Below, in pieces: positions 7,917 through 15,878 of a DNA stretch of 64,000 bases (its first letter is position 1; each line of letters opens with the position of its first letter). The DNA is from an uncultured Prevotellaceae bacterium (GTDB taxonomy: Bacteria; Bacteroidota; Bacteroidia; Bacteroidales; Bacteroidaceae). Position numbers and translations under genes: made by a program. A model generated the notes under the pieces. The model was not told where the DNA came from and did no database searches. It was given only the letters and a program-made list of their open reading frames with translations. The stretch covers positions 1 through 64,000 of the forward strand of contig CACYME010000004.1 in the NCBI GenBank assembly GCA_902775475.1, in the 5' to 3' direction.

Positions 7917-7924
7917 ACCTTTGC
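7917..7924 (+). promoter_or_regulatory. -7 box upstream of the esterase gene
   Basis: TACCTTTG, 31 nt before the ATG at 7956. No -33 TTTG is found at the normal distance (the nearest, 7887-7890, is 26 nt away), so only the -7 element is supported. Confidence 0.5.
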
Positions 7925-7955
7925 AGGCTATAAGACATCATAAAATCAAAAGAAC

Positions 7956-9812
7956 ATGAAAAGACTATTCGTAAGTGCACTTTTGCTGGCCCTGACGATG
8001 GGGGCCGGAACGGCTCTGGCCGAGGACCACTGGGTGGGAACATGGGGTACAGCTCCGCAGCTGGTAGAGCCTAACAACAATCCGCCTTCGCCCGGACTGG
8101 GCGGCAACTCGCTCCGCCAGATTGTACAGGTGTCCATCGGCGGTGAGACCGTTCGCCTGAAACTGACCAATGAGTTCAGCAGTGGTGCCACTGAGATTAA
8201 GGCCGTCGAGTTGGCGCTGGCACAGACTGCCGGTAGCAGCAGCGACATCGACGAATCATCGGTGGTGAGCCTCACCTTCGGCGGTAGTCCATCGGTGACG
8301 ATGGCGGCAGGCGGCACGGCCACGTCGGACCCCGTGGCGTTCCACATCGCCGACCGCCAGAACGTGGCCATCACCATCCACTATGGCAACGCGTCGTCGA
8401 CCAGCGTCAGCGGGCATCCCGGCTCGCGCACCACGTCGTACCTGAAGGCCGGCAACACCACCGACTTCAGCGGCGCCACGAAGACGGAGCACTGGTACAA
8501 CATCCTGACCCTTGAGGTGCAGGCCCCCGAGGAGGCCGGAGCGGTGGCCATTCTGGGCAACTCCATCACCGACGGTCGCGGCTCGACCACCAACGAGCAG
8601 AACCGCTGGGCCGACGTGCTGTCGCGCCGCCTGCTGGCCAACGAGCCTACCCGCCAGGTGGCCGTGCTGAACATGGGCATCGGCGGCAACTGCGTGCTCG
8701 GTGGAGGCCTTGGCCCGGCTGCCGTGAACCGCTACAAGCGCGACCTGCTGGGGCAGGAGGGCGTGAAGTGGATCATCCTGTTCGAGGCGGTCAACGACCT
8801 GGGCTATACGGGTAACGGTGTGCAGACGGCGCAGCGCATCATCGACGTCTACAAGCAAATCATCCGCGAAGCCCATCAGAAGGGCATCTATGTCTTTGGC
8901 GGCACCATCACTCCCTTCAAGAACAGCTCCTACTTCAGCGCCGACCACGAAAACGGCCGCAGTGCGCTGAACAAGTGGATTCGCACCACGAAAATGCTCG
9001 ACGGCGTGATTGACTTCGACCAGACCGTGCGCAACCCGCAGGACACGGCGGCCATGCAGCAGCGCTTCCTTTTCCAGAACGACTGGCTGCACCTGAATGC
9101 CGAGGGCTATGAGACGATGGGCGGCTGCATCGACCTGAACCTCTTCACGAAGACCGACCCACTGGCTGCCGACGACGAGGAGGACGTCTACGGCGAGGCC
9201 ATCTGGATAGAGGCCGAGCACCTGCGCAAGGGCGTCGTGGGCACTGGCTTCCAGTTGGTGGAGGACGGTGCTGCCTCGGGTGGCTCCTACCTGAAGACGG
9301 TGAACAACATCGTGAACGCCGCCCCGACGGACAGTGCCAACATGCTGGTGGCCCGCTTCAACGCGAAGACGGCGGACACCTATTATATATATGCGCGCGT
9401 GAGCTGTCCCTCGTGGGATGACGACAGCTACTGGATTGGCGCCGATGGCCCGATGGCGGGGTTCGCCAACGGCCTCTATACGGGTGGCTCGTGGGACTGG
9501 AAGCAGTTGCACAGCGGATTCCTGCAGGCGGGCAACCACACGCTAACCATCGGCGGGCGTGAGGACGGGGCCTGCATCGACAAGCTCTGCATCACCGCCA
9601 ATCCGCAGCCGCCGACGGGGCTGGGAGGCTCAGAGACACAGACCGCGAAAGTGTCGGCAGCCCTGTCGGGGCAGAAAGAAGACAAGGTGGACCTGTATTC
9701 GCTGAGCGGCGTGCAGCTCTCGACCGACGATGCCCGTCAGGGACTCTTCGTCCGTGTGGGCCGGGCCGACGATGGGCGCGTGCTCTCGCGCCGTGTGATG
9801 ATGGGGCGATAA
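7956..9812 (+). CDS. secreted SGNH/GDSL esterase with carbohydrate-binding-like module
   Basis: 618 residues. A signal peptide (1-22, ending ALA) is followed by a beta-sandwich region. The SGNH hydrolase core then shows the nucleophile motif GNSITDG near residue 201, a Gly block (NMGIGG), the Asn block (VNDLGY) and the catalytic DWLHLN near 376. A CBM-like beta-sandwich follows (about 408-555, starting AIWIEAEHL). The C terminus, VDLYSLSGVQLSTDDARQGL, resembles sorting-tail domains of Bacteroidota secreted proteins. Likely a deacetylase acting on acetylated plant or host glycans in the periplasm or outside the cell; the substrate is inferred from the family. It stands alone, with its own -7 box and a strong terminator. 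Confidence 0.9.
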   Translation: MKRLFVSALLLALTMGAGTALAEDHWVGTWGTAPQLVEPNNNPPSPGLGGNSLRQIVQVSIGGETVRLKLTNEFSSGATEIKAVELALAQTAGSSSDIDESSVVSLTFGGSPSVTMAAGGTATSDPVAFHIADRQNVAITIHYGNASSTSVSGHPGSRTTSYLKAGNTTDFSGATKTEHWYNILTLEVQAPEEAGAVAILGNSITDGRGSTTNEQNRWADVLSRRLLANEPTRQVAVLNMGIGGNCVLGGGLGPAAVNRYKRDLLGQEGVKWIILFEAVNDLGYTGNGVQTAQRIIDVYKQIIREAHQKGIYVFGGTITPFKNSSYFSADHENGRSALNKWIRTTKMLDGVIDFDQTVRNPQDTAAMQQRFLFQNDWLHLNAEGYETMGGCIDLNLFTKTDPLAADDEEDVYGEAIWIEAEHLRKGVVGTGFQLVEDGAASGGSYLKTVNNIVNAAPTDSANMLVARFNAKTADTYYIYARVSCPSWDDDSYWIGADGPMAGFANGLYTGGSWDWKQLHSGFLQAGNHTLTIGGREDGACIDKLCITANPQPPTGLGGSETQTAKVSAALSGQKEDKVDLYSLSGVQLSTDDARQGLFVRVGRADDGRVLSRRVMMGR

Positions 9813-9814
9813 AA

Positions 9815-9851
9815 AAGAAGAAACCAGGCGAGGAGCCTGGTTTCTTCTTTT
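9815..9851. terminator. bidirectional terminator between convergent genes
   Basis: A 13-bp perfect stem (9817-9829 with 9835-9847) and 5-nt loop, with an A-run before and a T-run after it, so it can act in both directions between the esterase gene and the leftward GGGtGRT gene. Confidence 0.9.
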
Positions 9852-9871
9852 AGATAAGCTGATAGCCTGAT

Positions 9872-10885
9872 TTACCTCTTGTTCAGGGCCAGGTCGACCT
9901 CCACGGCGATAGACACCGTAGCACCCACCATGGGGTTGTTGCCGATGCCGAGGAAGCCCATCATCTCCACGTGAGCGGGAACGGAGCTTGAGCCGGCGAA
10001 CTGAGCGTCGCTGTGCATGCGGCCCAGCGTGTCGGTCATGCCATAGCTGGCAGGACCGGCGGCCATGTTGTCGGGGTGCAGGGTGCGGCCCGTGCCACCA
10101 CCAGAGGCCACTGAGAAGTAGGGCTTGCCAGCGAGCACGCGCTCCTTCTTGTAGGTTCCGGCAACGGGGTGCTGGAAACGGGTGGGGTTGGTGGAGTTAC
10201 CCGTGATGGAGACATCGACGTTCTCCTTCCACAGGATGGCAACGCCTTCGCGCACGTCGTCGGCACCGTAGCACTTCACCTTGGCGCGGGGACCGTCGCT
10301 GTAGGGCACTTCCTTCACCACCTTCACCTCGCCGGTGTAGTAGTCGAACTGGGTCTGCACGTAGGTGAAGCCGTTGATGCGGCTGATAATCATGGCGGCG
10401 TCCTTGCCCAGACCGTTCAGGATGACGCGGAGGGGCTTCTGGCGAACCTTGTTGGCCTTCTCGGCAATCTTGATGGCACCCTCAGCGGCAGCGAAGCTCT
10501 CGTGGCCTGCCAGGAAGGCGAAGCACTCGGTCTCCTCGCGCAGCAGACGGGCAGCCAGGTTGCCATGGCCCAGACCCACCTTGCGGTCGTCGGCCACAGA
10601 GCCGGGGATGCAGAAGCTCTGCAGGCCCACGCCGATGGCCTCGGCAGCCTCGGCAGCACTCTTCACACCGCGCTTGATGGCGATGGCAGCACCGCAGACG
10701 TATGCCCACTTGGCGTTCTCGAAGCAGATGCGCTGCGTCTCCTCGCACATCTGGTAGGGGTCAACACCTGCCTTCTCGCAAATCTCGTTGGCCTCTTCGA
10801 TGCTATTGATTCCGTTCTCCTTCAGAGCGGCCAGCACCTGGTTGATGCGACGCTCGTAGCTTTCGAATGATACTTTTCTAATCAT
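9872..10885 (-). CDS. GGGtGRT family protein
   Basis: 337 residues containing the family-naming motif SGGGTGRT at about residue 268. The N-terminal part is helical with several cysteines (CEKAGVDPYQMCEET, QRICFENAKW), followed by an alpha/beta region (RVILNGLGKDAAMIISRING). The biochemical role of this family is not established. It is characteristically encoded beside a NifU-like iron-sulphur scaffold protein, as here, so a role in metal-cluster metabolism is inferred. A Shine-Dalgarno-like GGAGG at 10895-10899 lies 9 nt before the ATG, unusual for this phylum. The gap to the scaffold gene is 15 nt, so the two form an operon. Confidence 0.92.
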   Translation of the reverse strand: MIRKVSFESYERRINQVLAALKENGINSIEEANEICEKAGVDPYQMCEETQRICFENAKWAYVCGAAIAIKRGVKSAAEAAEAIGVGLQSFCIPGSVADDRKVGLGHGNLAARLLREETECFAFLAGHESFAAAEGAIKIAEKANKVRQKPLRVILNGLGKDAAMIISRINGFTYVQTQFDYYTGEVKVVKEVPYSDGPRAKVKCYGADDVREGVAILWKENVDVSITGNSTNPTRFQHPVAGTYKKERVLAGKPYFSVASGGGTGRTLHPDNMAAGPASYGMTDTLGRMHSDAQFAGSSSVPAHVEMMGFLGIGNNPMVGATVSIAVEVDLALNKR

Positions 10886-10900
10886 ATCTTGTTTCCTCCT

Positions 10901-11602
10901 TTACTCTTTGCGTGGATCAATAGCTTTAACAATTCCCTGCTCGGCGGTAGTGCGGCCATAGCTGCCGGTGAACTTCTTCACGGCCTCGTTGGCGTCCATG
11001 CCGTCCTTGATGGCTTCCATCATCTTGCCCAGGTGAACATATTCGTAACCACAGACCTGGTTGTCCTTGTCGAGGAACTGCTTGGTGATGTAGCCCTCGG
11101 TGAGCTCCAGGTAGCGCGTGCCCTTGGCAACGGTGCCATAGAGCGTACCCGTCTGCGAGCGAAGACCCTTACCCAGGTCTTCCAGACCGGCGCCGATGAC
11201 GAGACCGCCCTCGCTGAAGGCGCTCTGCGTGCGACCGTAGACAATCTGCAGGAAGAGCTCGCGCATGGCGGTGTTGATGGCGTCGCACACGAGGTCGGTG
11301 TTCAGGGCTTCGAGGATGGTCTTGCCCGGCAGGATTTCGCTGGCCATAGCGGCAGAGTGGGTCATGCCCGTGCAGCCGATGGTCTCAACGAGAGCCTCCT
11401 GGATGACGCCGTCCTTCACGTTCAGGCTCAGCTTGCAGGCTCCCTGCTGAGGAGCGCACCAGCCGATGCCGTGAGTGTAGCCCGAAATGTCCTTAATCTC
11501 TTTGGCCTGAATCCACTTGCCCTCTTCGGGAATGGGTGCAGGACCGTGGTTGGGGCCTTTGGCCACAACGCACATGTTTTCTACTTCTTTTGAATAAATC
11601 AT
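10901..11602 (-). CDS. NifU-like iron-sulphur cluster scaffold protein, partner of GGGtGRT
   Basis: 233 residues from the ATG at 11602 (MIYSKEVENMCVVAKG). Cysteines at the positions expected for a NifU/IscU-like core are seen in GWCAPQQGACKL and ETIGCTGMTHSAAMASEIL, with two more in DLVCDAI and QVCGYEY. The family is annotated as a cluster-assembly scaffold and pairs with GGGtGRT proteins in anaerobes. The client protein is unknown. The start is chosen because the promoter -7 box ends at 11619; a longer frame from 11671 would include the promoter. First gene of a two-gene operon. Confidence 0.88.
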   Translation of the reverse strand: MIYSKEVENMCVVAKGPNHGPAPIPEEGKWIQAKEIKDISGYTHGIGWCAPQQGACKLSLNVKDGVIQEALVETIGCTGMTHSAAMASEILPGKTILEALNTDLVCDAINTAMRELFLQIVYGRTQSAFSEGGLVIGAGLEDLGKGLRSQTGTLYGTVAKGTRYLELTEGYITKQFLDKDNQVCGYEYVHLGKMMEAIKDGMDANEAVKKFTGSYGRTTAEQGIVKAIDPRKE

Positions 11603-11618
11603 AATGTTTTTATCTTTG

Positions 11619-11650
11619 CAAAAATAAAATGTTGTTTTCGCGACTGCAAA
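11619..11650 (-). promoter_or_regulatory. promoter of the scaffold/GGGtGRT operon
   Basis: Leftward TTTG (11650-11647) and TATTTTTG (11626-11619), spacing 20 nt. The transcript would start about 12 nt before the ATG at 11602. Confidence 0.7.
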
Positions 11651-11740
11651 ATTACTACTTTTTTCCGACAATACCTAAAAATGATGGCAATATTTTGCGG
11701 CCATTTTGAAAATAATTGCCTCTCTTCGGCATGGCTGATG

Positions 11741-11910
11741 GTACTATCGCTCGAAAAAGCGAAAGAAAAACGAGTTTTTTCTTTGCTTTTGCTCACTTAT
11801 TCGTACCTTTGGGCATTGCCCGAAGGTGCTATCGCTCGAAAAAGCGAAAGAAAAACGAGTTTTTTCTTTGCTTTTTGCTCACTTATTCGTACCTTTGCAA
11901 GCAAAACAAT
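11741..11910 (+). repeat. two tandem 85-bp units, each carrying a whole promoter
   Basis: The block beginning CTATCGCTCGAAAAAGCGAA occurs at 11744 and again at 11829, so the period is 85 bp. Each unit runs through an AT-rich segment and ends in TTTG, a spacer ending CACTTATTCG, and TACCTTTG. The second copy has 19-nt spacing, while the first has lost one T (18 nt). The same promoter sequence recurs at 58.6-58.8 kb. Confidence 0.85.
11867..11897 (+). promoter_or_regulatory. promoter of the zinc metallopeptidase gene
   Basis: TTTG at 11867-11870 and TACCTTTG at 11890-11897, 19-nt spacing, with a leader of about 30 nt. An upstream duplicate at 11782-11811 with 18-nt spacing could act as a second promoter. 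Confidence 0.8.
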
Positions 11911-11930
11911 CAATGTAATAATACTAAAAC

Positions 11931-12863
11931 ATGAAACTTAGCGGAAGAAGAATGAGCTCTAACGTGGAGGATCGCCGCGGATTGAGCAGTGGAACCAAGG
12001 CAGCCGCCGGTGGCGGTATCCTTGCAGTGATTATCGGCATCGTCATGTCGCTTCTCGGTGGCGGTGGCAGTGGTGGCGGAGGTATCGACCTTGGCCAGGT
12101 CATCAACGTGGTGACGCAGGGCGGAGGACTGGGCGACATCCTTGGCGGACGCCAGGCTGAGGCAACCTATGAGGGCGAGACCGACCCCACGAAGTTCACC
12201 CCCGAGGAGCAGCGCCTCGACACCGTGTGCCGCATCATCCTGGGCTCGACGGAGGACGTGTGGAAGCAGGTGTTCAAGGAGTACAACCTGGGTGAATATA
12301 CCAATCCCACGCTGGTGCTGTTCACTAACAGTGTGCAGTCGGCCTGCGGCAGTGCCACTTCGTCGGTAGGACCGTTCTATTGCTCGGGCGACCAGAAACT
12401 CTACATCGACCTCTCGTTCTTCACCGACATGAAGCGCCAGCTGGGCGTCGAGGGTAACGACTTCGCCTATGCCTACGTGATTGCCCACGAGATTGGCCAC
12501 CATGTGGAGTATCTGACGGGCACGCTGCAAAAGGCACATCAGGAGATGAGCCGACTGAGCAAGGCTAAGGCCAATCAGATTAGCGTGCGCTTAGAGCTGC
12601 TGGCCGACTACTACGCTGGCGTGTGGGCTCACTATGAGGAGAAGAACAACCACTCGCTGGAGTATGGCGACCTGGAGCGTGGCCTGGAGCTGGCCCAGAA
12701 GATTGGCGACGACTGGCTGCAGAAGCAGGCCACGGGGCGTGCCGTCGAGGAGTCGTTCACCCACGGCACCAGTGCCCAGCGCAAGCGCTGGCTGAACCGC
12801 GGCTTCCAGACGGGCGACATGCGCACTTCGACCTTCAGCGTAGCAAACTATAACGACCTGTAA
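11931..12863 (+). CDS. ypfJ: neutral zinc metallopeptidase, YpfJ family
   Basis: 310 residues. One N-terminal membrane segment (about 23-44, GGGILAVIIGIVMSLL) is followed by a Gly-rich linker and an extracytoplasmic domain. The zinc site HEIGHH is near residue 186, and a downstream LELLADYYAGVWA supplies the third ligand region, the pattern of predicted neutral zinc metallopeptidases (Zn_peptidase). The physiological substrate is not known. Monocistronic, behind a duplicated promoter. Its 3' end overlaps the convergent heptose gene by 16 nt. Confidence 0.93.
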   Translation: MKLSGRRMSSNVEDRRGLSSGTKAAAGGGILAVIIGIVMSLLGGGGSGGGGIDLGQVINVVTQGGGLGDILGGRQAEATYEGETDPTKFTPEEQRLDTVCRIILGSTEDVWKQVFKEYNLGEYTNPTLVLFTNSVQSACGSATSSVGPFYCSGDQKLYIDLSFFTDMKRQLGVEGNDFAYAYVIAHEIGHHVEYLTGTLQKAHQEMSRLSKAKANQISVRLELLADYYAGVWAHYEEKNNHSLEYGDLERGLELAQKIGDDWLQKQATGRAVEESFTHGTSAQRKRWLNRGFQTGDMRTSTFSVANYNDL

Positions 12864-14176
12864 GCGCTCAGCAGTTGGCTGACGGCGTGGAGCAGTGCTC
12901 CCGGTTGGTTGGTATCAATGCATACGGACTCTTTGCAGCCGGCATTGATACCAGCTTTTTTGTCGCGCATATCATCACCAATCATGTAGGATTCGGCCAG
13001 GCTGATGTTCAACTCGGCTGCCGCGCGCTGCAACAGTCCAGCCTTGGGCTTACGGCAGTCGCAGTCGAGCTTGTATTCTGGCCGCTCGTCTTCAAATCCG
13101 CTGTCGGGATGGTGCGGACAGACGTAGATGGCATCGACGAAGGCTCCCTCCCGTCCCAGCAGCGTCTCCAGCTTGTGGTGGATGTCTTGCAGTTGCTCCC
13201 AAGAGCATTCGCCACGGGCAATGACGGGCTGGTTGGTGACGACGACGGCCAGGAAGTCAGATGCGTTGATGGCCTTGACGGCCTCCGCGGCTCCCTCCAG
13301 CAGTTCCAGCTGCTCGGGCGCAGTGAGGAATCCCACGTAGCGGTTGAGGGTGCCGTCGCGGTCGAGGAAGATGGCCCGTTGCTTGTGCCTGAGGTTGCGG
13401 GAGGTCACTTTTCCTGAGATAATATCGTGCTCCACTTCCCGCAACCGGTCGGGCGTACCCATGTCCTTGATATATTCCGACGTGTCGTAGGCGTAGATGT
13501 GCCCGCTGGAAAGGCTTGGCTTCAGCACATCGCGGTCGAGGTCAATCTTCCCGGGGTTTTCAGGGTGCCGGGGCACCAGTTGCTTGCTTGTTTCCCTCAG
13601 CAGCTTGGGCGAAATCATTTCAATGCCGGCGTTGACACGATTCTTGTAGTAAAGGCGCTCGTCTTCTTTGTTGAGCCATCCTGTGACGCGATGTGTCTCC
13701 ACGGGCCATCCGCCGCTCTGTGCTGGCGGCAGCGTCTCGGTGATGAGCAGCGAGCTGTCGTAGGGGTGGCCGTTGGGGTGCGCCATGAGGCTTGCCCAGG
13801 CGTTATGCTCACGATGGAAGCGCACAAACCGGTTGAAGTCGACGTCGATGATGATGTCGCCGCACATGAGCAGGAAGTCATCGCCTTCCATCAGTTCGGG
13901 CATGCAGAACAGCGCCCCTGCCGTGCCCAGCGGCTGAGTCTCTTCAAAGTAGCTGATTTGTACACCCAACTGCTGGCCATCGCCGAAATAGTCCCTGATG
14001 ACATGGCCCAGATGGCCAATCACCAGGGTGATGTCCGTCAGTCCGCAGCTGCGAAGGTTCTCTATCTGCCATTCCAGGATGGGCTTCCCGCAAACCTTGA
14101 TCATCGGTTTAGGTATGTCATTGGCTATTGATGCGATGCGGGTGCCTTTTCCTCCCGCCATGATGACCGTTTTCAT
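12848..14176 (-). CDS. hddC-gmhB: fused D-glycero-D-manno-heptose-1-P guanylyltransferase and heptose-1,7-bisphosphate phosphatase
   Basis: 442 residues with two enzymes in one chain. Residues 1 to about 240 are a sugar nucleotidyltransferase (MAGGKGTRI, IPKPMIKVCGKPILEWQIE, GDIIIDVD). About 268-442 is a HAD phosphatase (FLDRDGTLN near 272, VVVTNQPVIARG, CDCRKPKAG) with the Cys/His zinc loop CPHHPDSGF...CDC of GmhB. Together they remove the 7-phosphate of D-glycero-alpha-D-manno-heptose bisphosphate and then form GDP-heptose. The separate genes gmhA and hddA lie just upstream, completing the pathway. The start overlaps the gmhA stop as ATGA. The GDP route, not the ADP route, is inferred from the HddA-type kinase next door. 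Confidence 0.88.
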   Translation of the reverse strand: MKTVIMAGGKGTRIASIANDIPKPMIKVCGKPILEWQIENLRSCGLTDITLVIGHLGHVIRDYFGDGQQLGVQISYFEETQPLGTAGALFCMPELMEGDDFLLMCGDIIIDVDFNRFVRFHREHNAWASLMAHPNGHPYDSSLLITETLPPAQSGGWPVETHRVTGWLNKEDERLYYKNRVNAGIEMISPKLLRETSKQLVPRHPENPGKIDLDRDVLKPSLSSGHIYAYDTSEYIKDMGTPDRLREVEHDIISGKVTSRNLRHKQRAIFLDRDGTLNRYVGFLTAPEQLELLEGAAEAVKAINASDFLAVVVTNQPVIARGECSWEQLQDIHHKLETLLGREGAFVDAIYVCPHHPDSGFEDERPEYKLDCDCRKPKAGLLQRAAAELNISLAESYMIGDDMRDKKAGINAGCKESVCIDTNQPGALLHAVSQLLSAYRSL

Positions 14177-14802
14177 CCGAAAAACCTTTCTTCAAGCATT
14201 AGACACAGACAGTGATAGACGGGGAGGTGCAGTTCCTGAATCTTATAGGTCTCCGTTTCTGGCACGCGGATGCACACGTCAGCCAGTCTCGACAGTCGGC
14301 TCTCGCGCTGTCCTGTCAGTCCGAGCACCTTCAGCCCGCGTGCCTTGGCTGTGATGGCGGCGTAGATGACGTTCATGCTGTTTCCGCTGGTGGATATTCC
14401 GAGGAACACGTCGCCCGGCTTGCCGTAGCCATTCACCTGCTGTGCAAACACCAGCACACTCTCAGAGTCGTTCATGAATGCCGTCGACAGGGCACTGTGG
14501 CCTGTCAGTGCGATGGCAGGCAGTGCTCCCTGCAGGTTGTTGGCCAGATAGTCGCCCATGTCGGGGTCGATGGCTTTCATGGCGTCAGCCTGGCCGGAGT
14601 AGACCTTACGCTTCAGCTTGAATTCCTTCATCAGCTCGCCCACGATATGCTCAGAGTCGGATGCCGACCCTCCATTGCCGCAAACGAGTAGCTTGCGCCC
14701 CTGAGCGTAGGCCTGCTCAAGCGTTTCGTAGGCTTGCAGAATAGCTTCTTCGCAAGGTCTCAACTTTGGATAGCGTTCGGTCAAAAGGTCTATCTGCTTC
14801 AT
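14173..14802 (-). CDS. gmhA: sedoheptulose-7-phosphate isomerase (SIS domain)
   Basis: 209 residues. The SIS fold shows the phosphosugar-binding GNGGSASDSEHIVGEL (about 54-69, with the conserved His for the metal), NDSESVLVFAQQV and GISTSGNSMNVIYA. It converts sedoheptulose 7-phosphate into D-glycero-D-manno-heptose 7-phosphate, the first step toward activated heptose. It lies between the heptokinase gene (6-nt gap) and the fused HddC-GmhB gene (4-nt overlap), consistent with coupled expression in the polysaccharide operon. Confidence 0.93.
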   Translation of the reverse strand: MKQIDLLTERYPKLRPCEEAILQAYETLEQAYAQGRKLLVCGNGGSASDSEHIVGELMKEFKLKRKVYSGQADAMKAIDPDMGDYLANNLQGALPAIALTGHSALSTAFMNDSESVLVFAQQVNGYGKPGDVFLGISTSGNSMNVIYAAITAKARGLKVLGLTGQRESRLSRLADVCIRVPETETYKIQELHLPVYHCLCLMLEERFFG

Positions 14803-14808
14803 CTCTTT

Positions 14809-15864
14809 TCAATATTTCATTTTGTTTACGTCGTCAGTGGGGTAAATCTTCCATCCGTGGGCACCGCCATCGGTGAAGTTGAATGGCATGACGAAACCGT
14901 TCAGCGCCTTCAGCGCCTCCGTGACGGCCTTTTTCTTTGTGGGTTCCACCATGAACATGCAGAATCCGCCGCCACCGGCTCCGCTTACCTTACCCGCAAT
15001 GGCACCTGCCGCCATGGCTGTGTTGAAGGCTTCCTCGATGACGGGGTTGGTGATGGCATCGGCCATCTGCTTCTTGTCCTCCCATGCCTTACCCAGAATC
15101 CTGGCGAAGGTCTGCATATCGCCTTTCAGCAGTGCCAGCTTCATGTCCTTGGCGCTCTGCTTGATGCGGTGCATGGCAGCTACGCTCTTGTTCTCGCCCT
15201 TCGACGTGTTGGCTTTCTGCTGGTCGATGATGGCGGCAGACGAGCGGCTGCGACCGGTGAAATAGAGCAGCAGCGAGGCTTCGAGCTCGTCGACAATCCA
15301 TCGCTTGATTTTCAGTGGGTTGACGATGACCATGTCGTTTTCCAGGAATTCCATGAAGTTGAACCCTCCGAATGCTGCTGCATACTGGTCCTGCTTGCCG
15401 CCGCTGAGCTGCAGGTCTTTGCGCTCCACCTCGTATGCCATCCGTGCTATCTCGTAGTCGCCGAGTGGCAGGCTGAGCCATTCCACGAAAGCCTTGATGA
15501 TGCACACCACCATGGTAGAGCTGGTGCCCAGTCCGCTGCCTGCTGGCGCGTCGTTGTAGGTGGTTATCTTGAAGGACCTCGGCTCTACGTCAAAGTCGCG
15601 CATCACGCGGTTGTACACGCCCTTGATGAGCGATGCCTCTCCGTCGATGGTAAGTTCCCGGCTCAGCGGATACGCCTTGTGGCAATCAGCGTCGTAGCTG
15701 TCAATCTCGATGCCGCCGTCGTCCCTCTCTTCTATCGTGGTGTAGGTATAGAGATTGATGGTGGCGTTGAGAATCAGTCCGCCGTACATGTCGCTGTAGG
15801 GAGAGACGTCAGAGCCTCCTCCTGCCAGTCCCAGTCGAAGTGGTGCCTTACTTCTGATAATCAT
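14809..15864 (-). CDS. hddA: D-glycero-alpha-D-manno-heptose 7-phosphate kinase (GHMP family)
   Basis: 351 residues. GHMP kinase motifs are in order: PLRLGLAGGGSDVSPYSD at the N terminus, the ATP loop PAGSGLGTSST near residue 110, and GKVSGAGGGGFCMFMVE toward the C terminus. The family includes HddA, which makes heptose 1,7-bisphosphate of the alpha anomer for the GDP pathway. It could in principle be a fucokinase-like enzyme, but the flanking gmhA and hddC-gmhB make HddA much more likely. It is separated by 14 nt from the upstream glycosyltransferase gene. Confidence 0.92.
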   Translation of the reverse strand: MIIRSKAPLRLGLAGGGSDVSPYSDMYGGLILNATINLYTYTTIEERDDGGIEIDSYDADCHKAYPLSRELTIDGEASLIKGVYNRVMRDFDVEPRSFKITTYNDAPAGSGLGTSSTMVVCIIKAFVEWLSLPLGDYEIARMAYEVERKDLQLSGGKQDQYAAAFGGFNFMEFLENDMVIVNPLKIKRWIVDELEASLLLYFTGRSRSSAAIIDQQKANTSKGENKSVAAMHRIKQSAKDMKLALLKGDMQTFARILGKAWEDKKQMADAITNPVIEEAFNTAMAAGAIAGKVSGAGGGGFCMFMVEPTKKKAVTEALKALNGFVMPFNFTDGGAHGWKIYPTDDVNKMKY

Positions 15865-15878
15865 AGCTATTTAATGTT

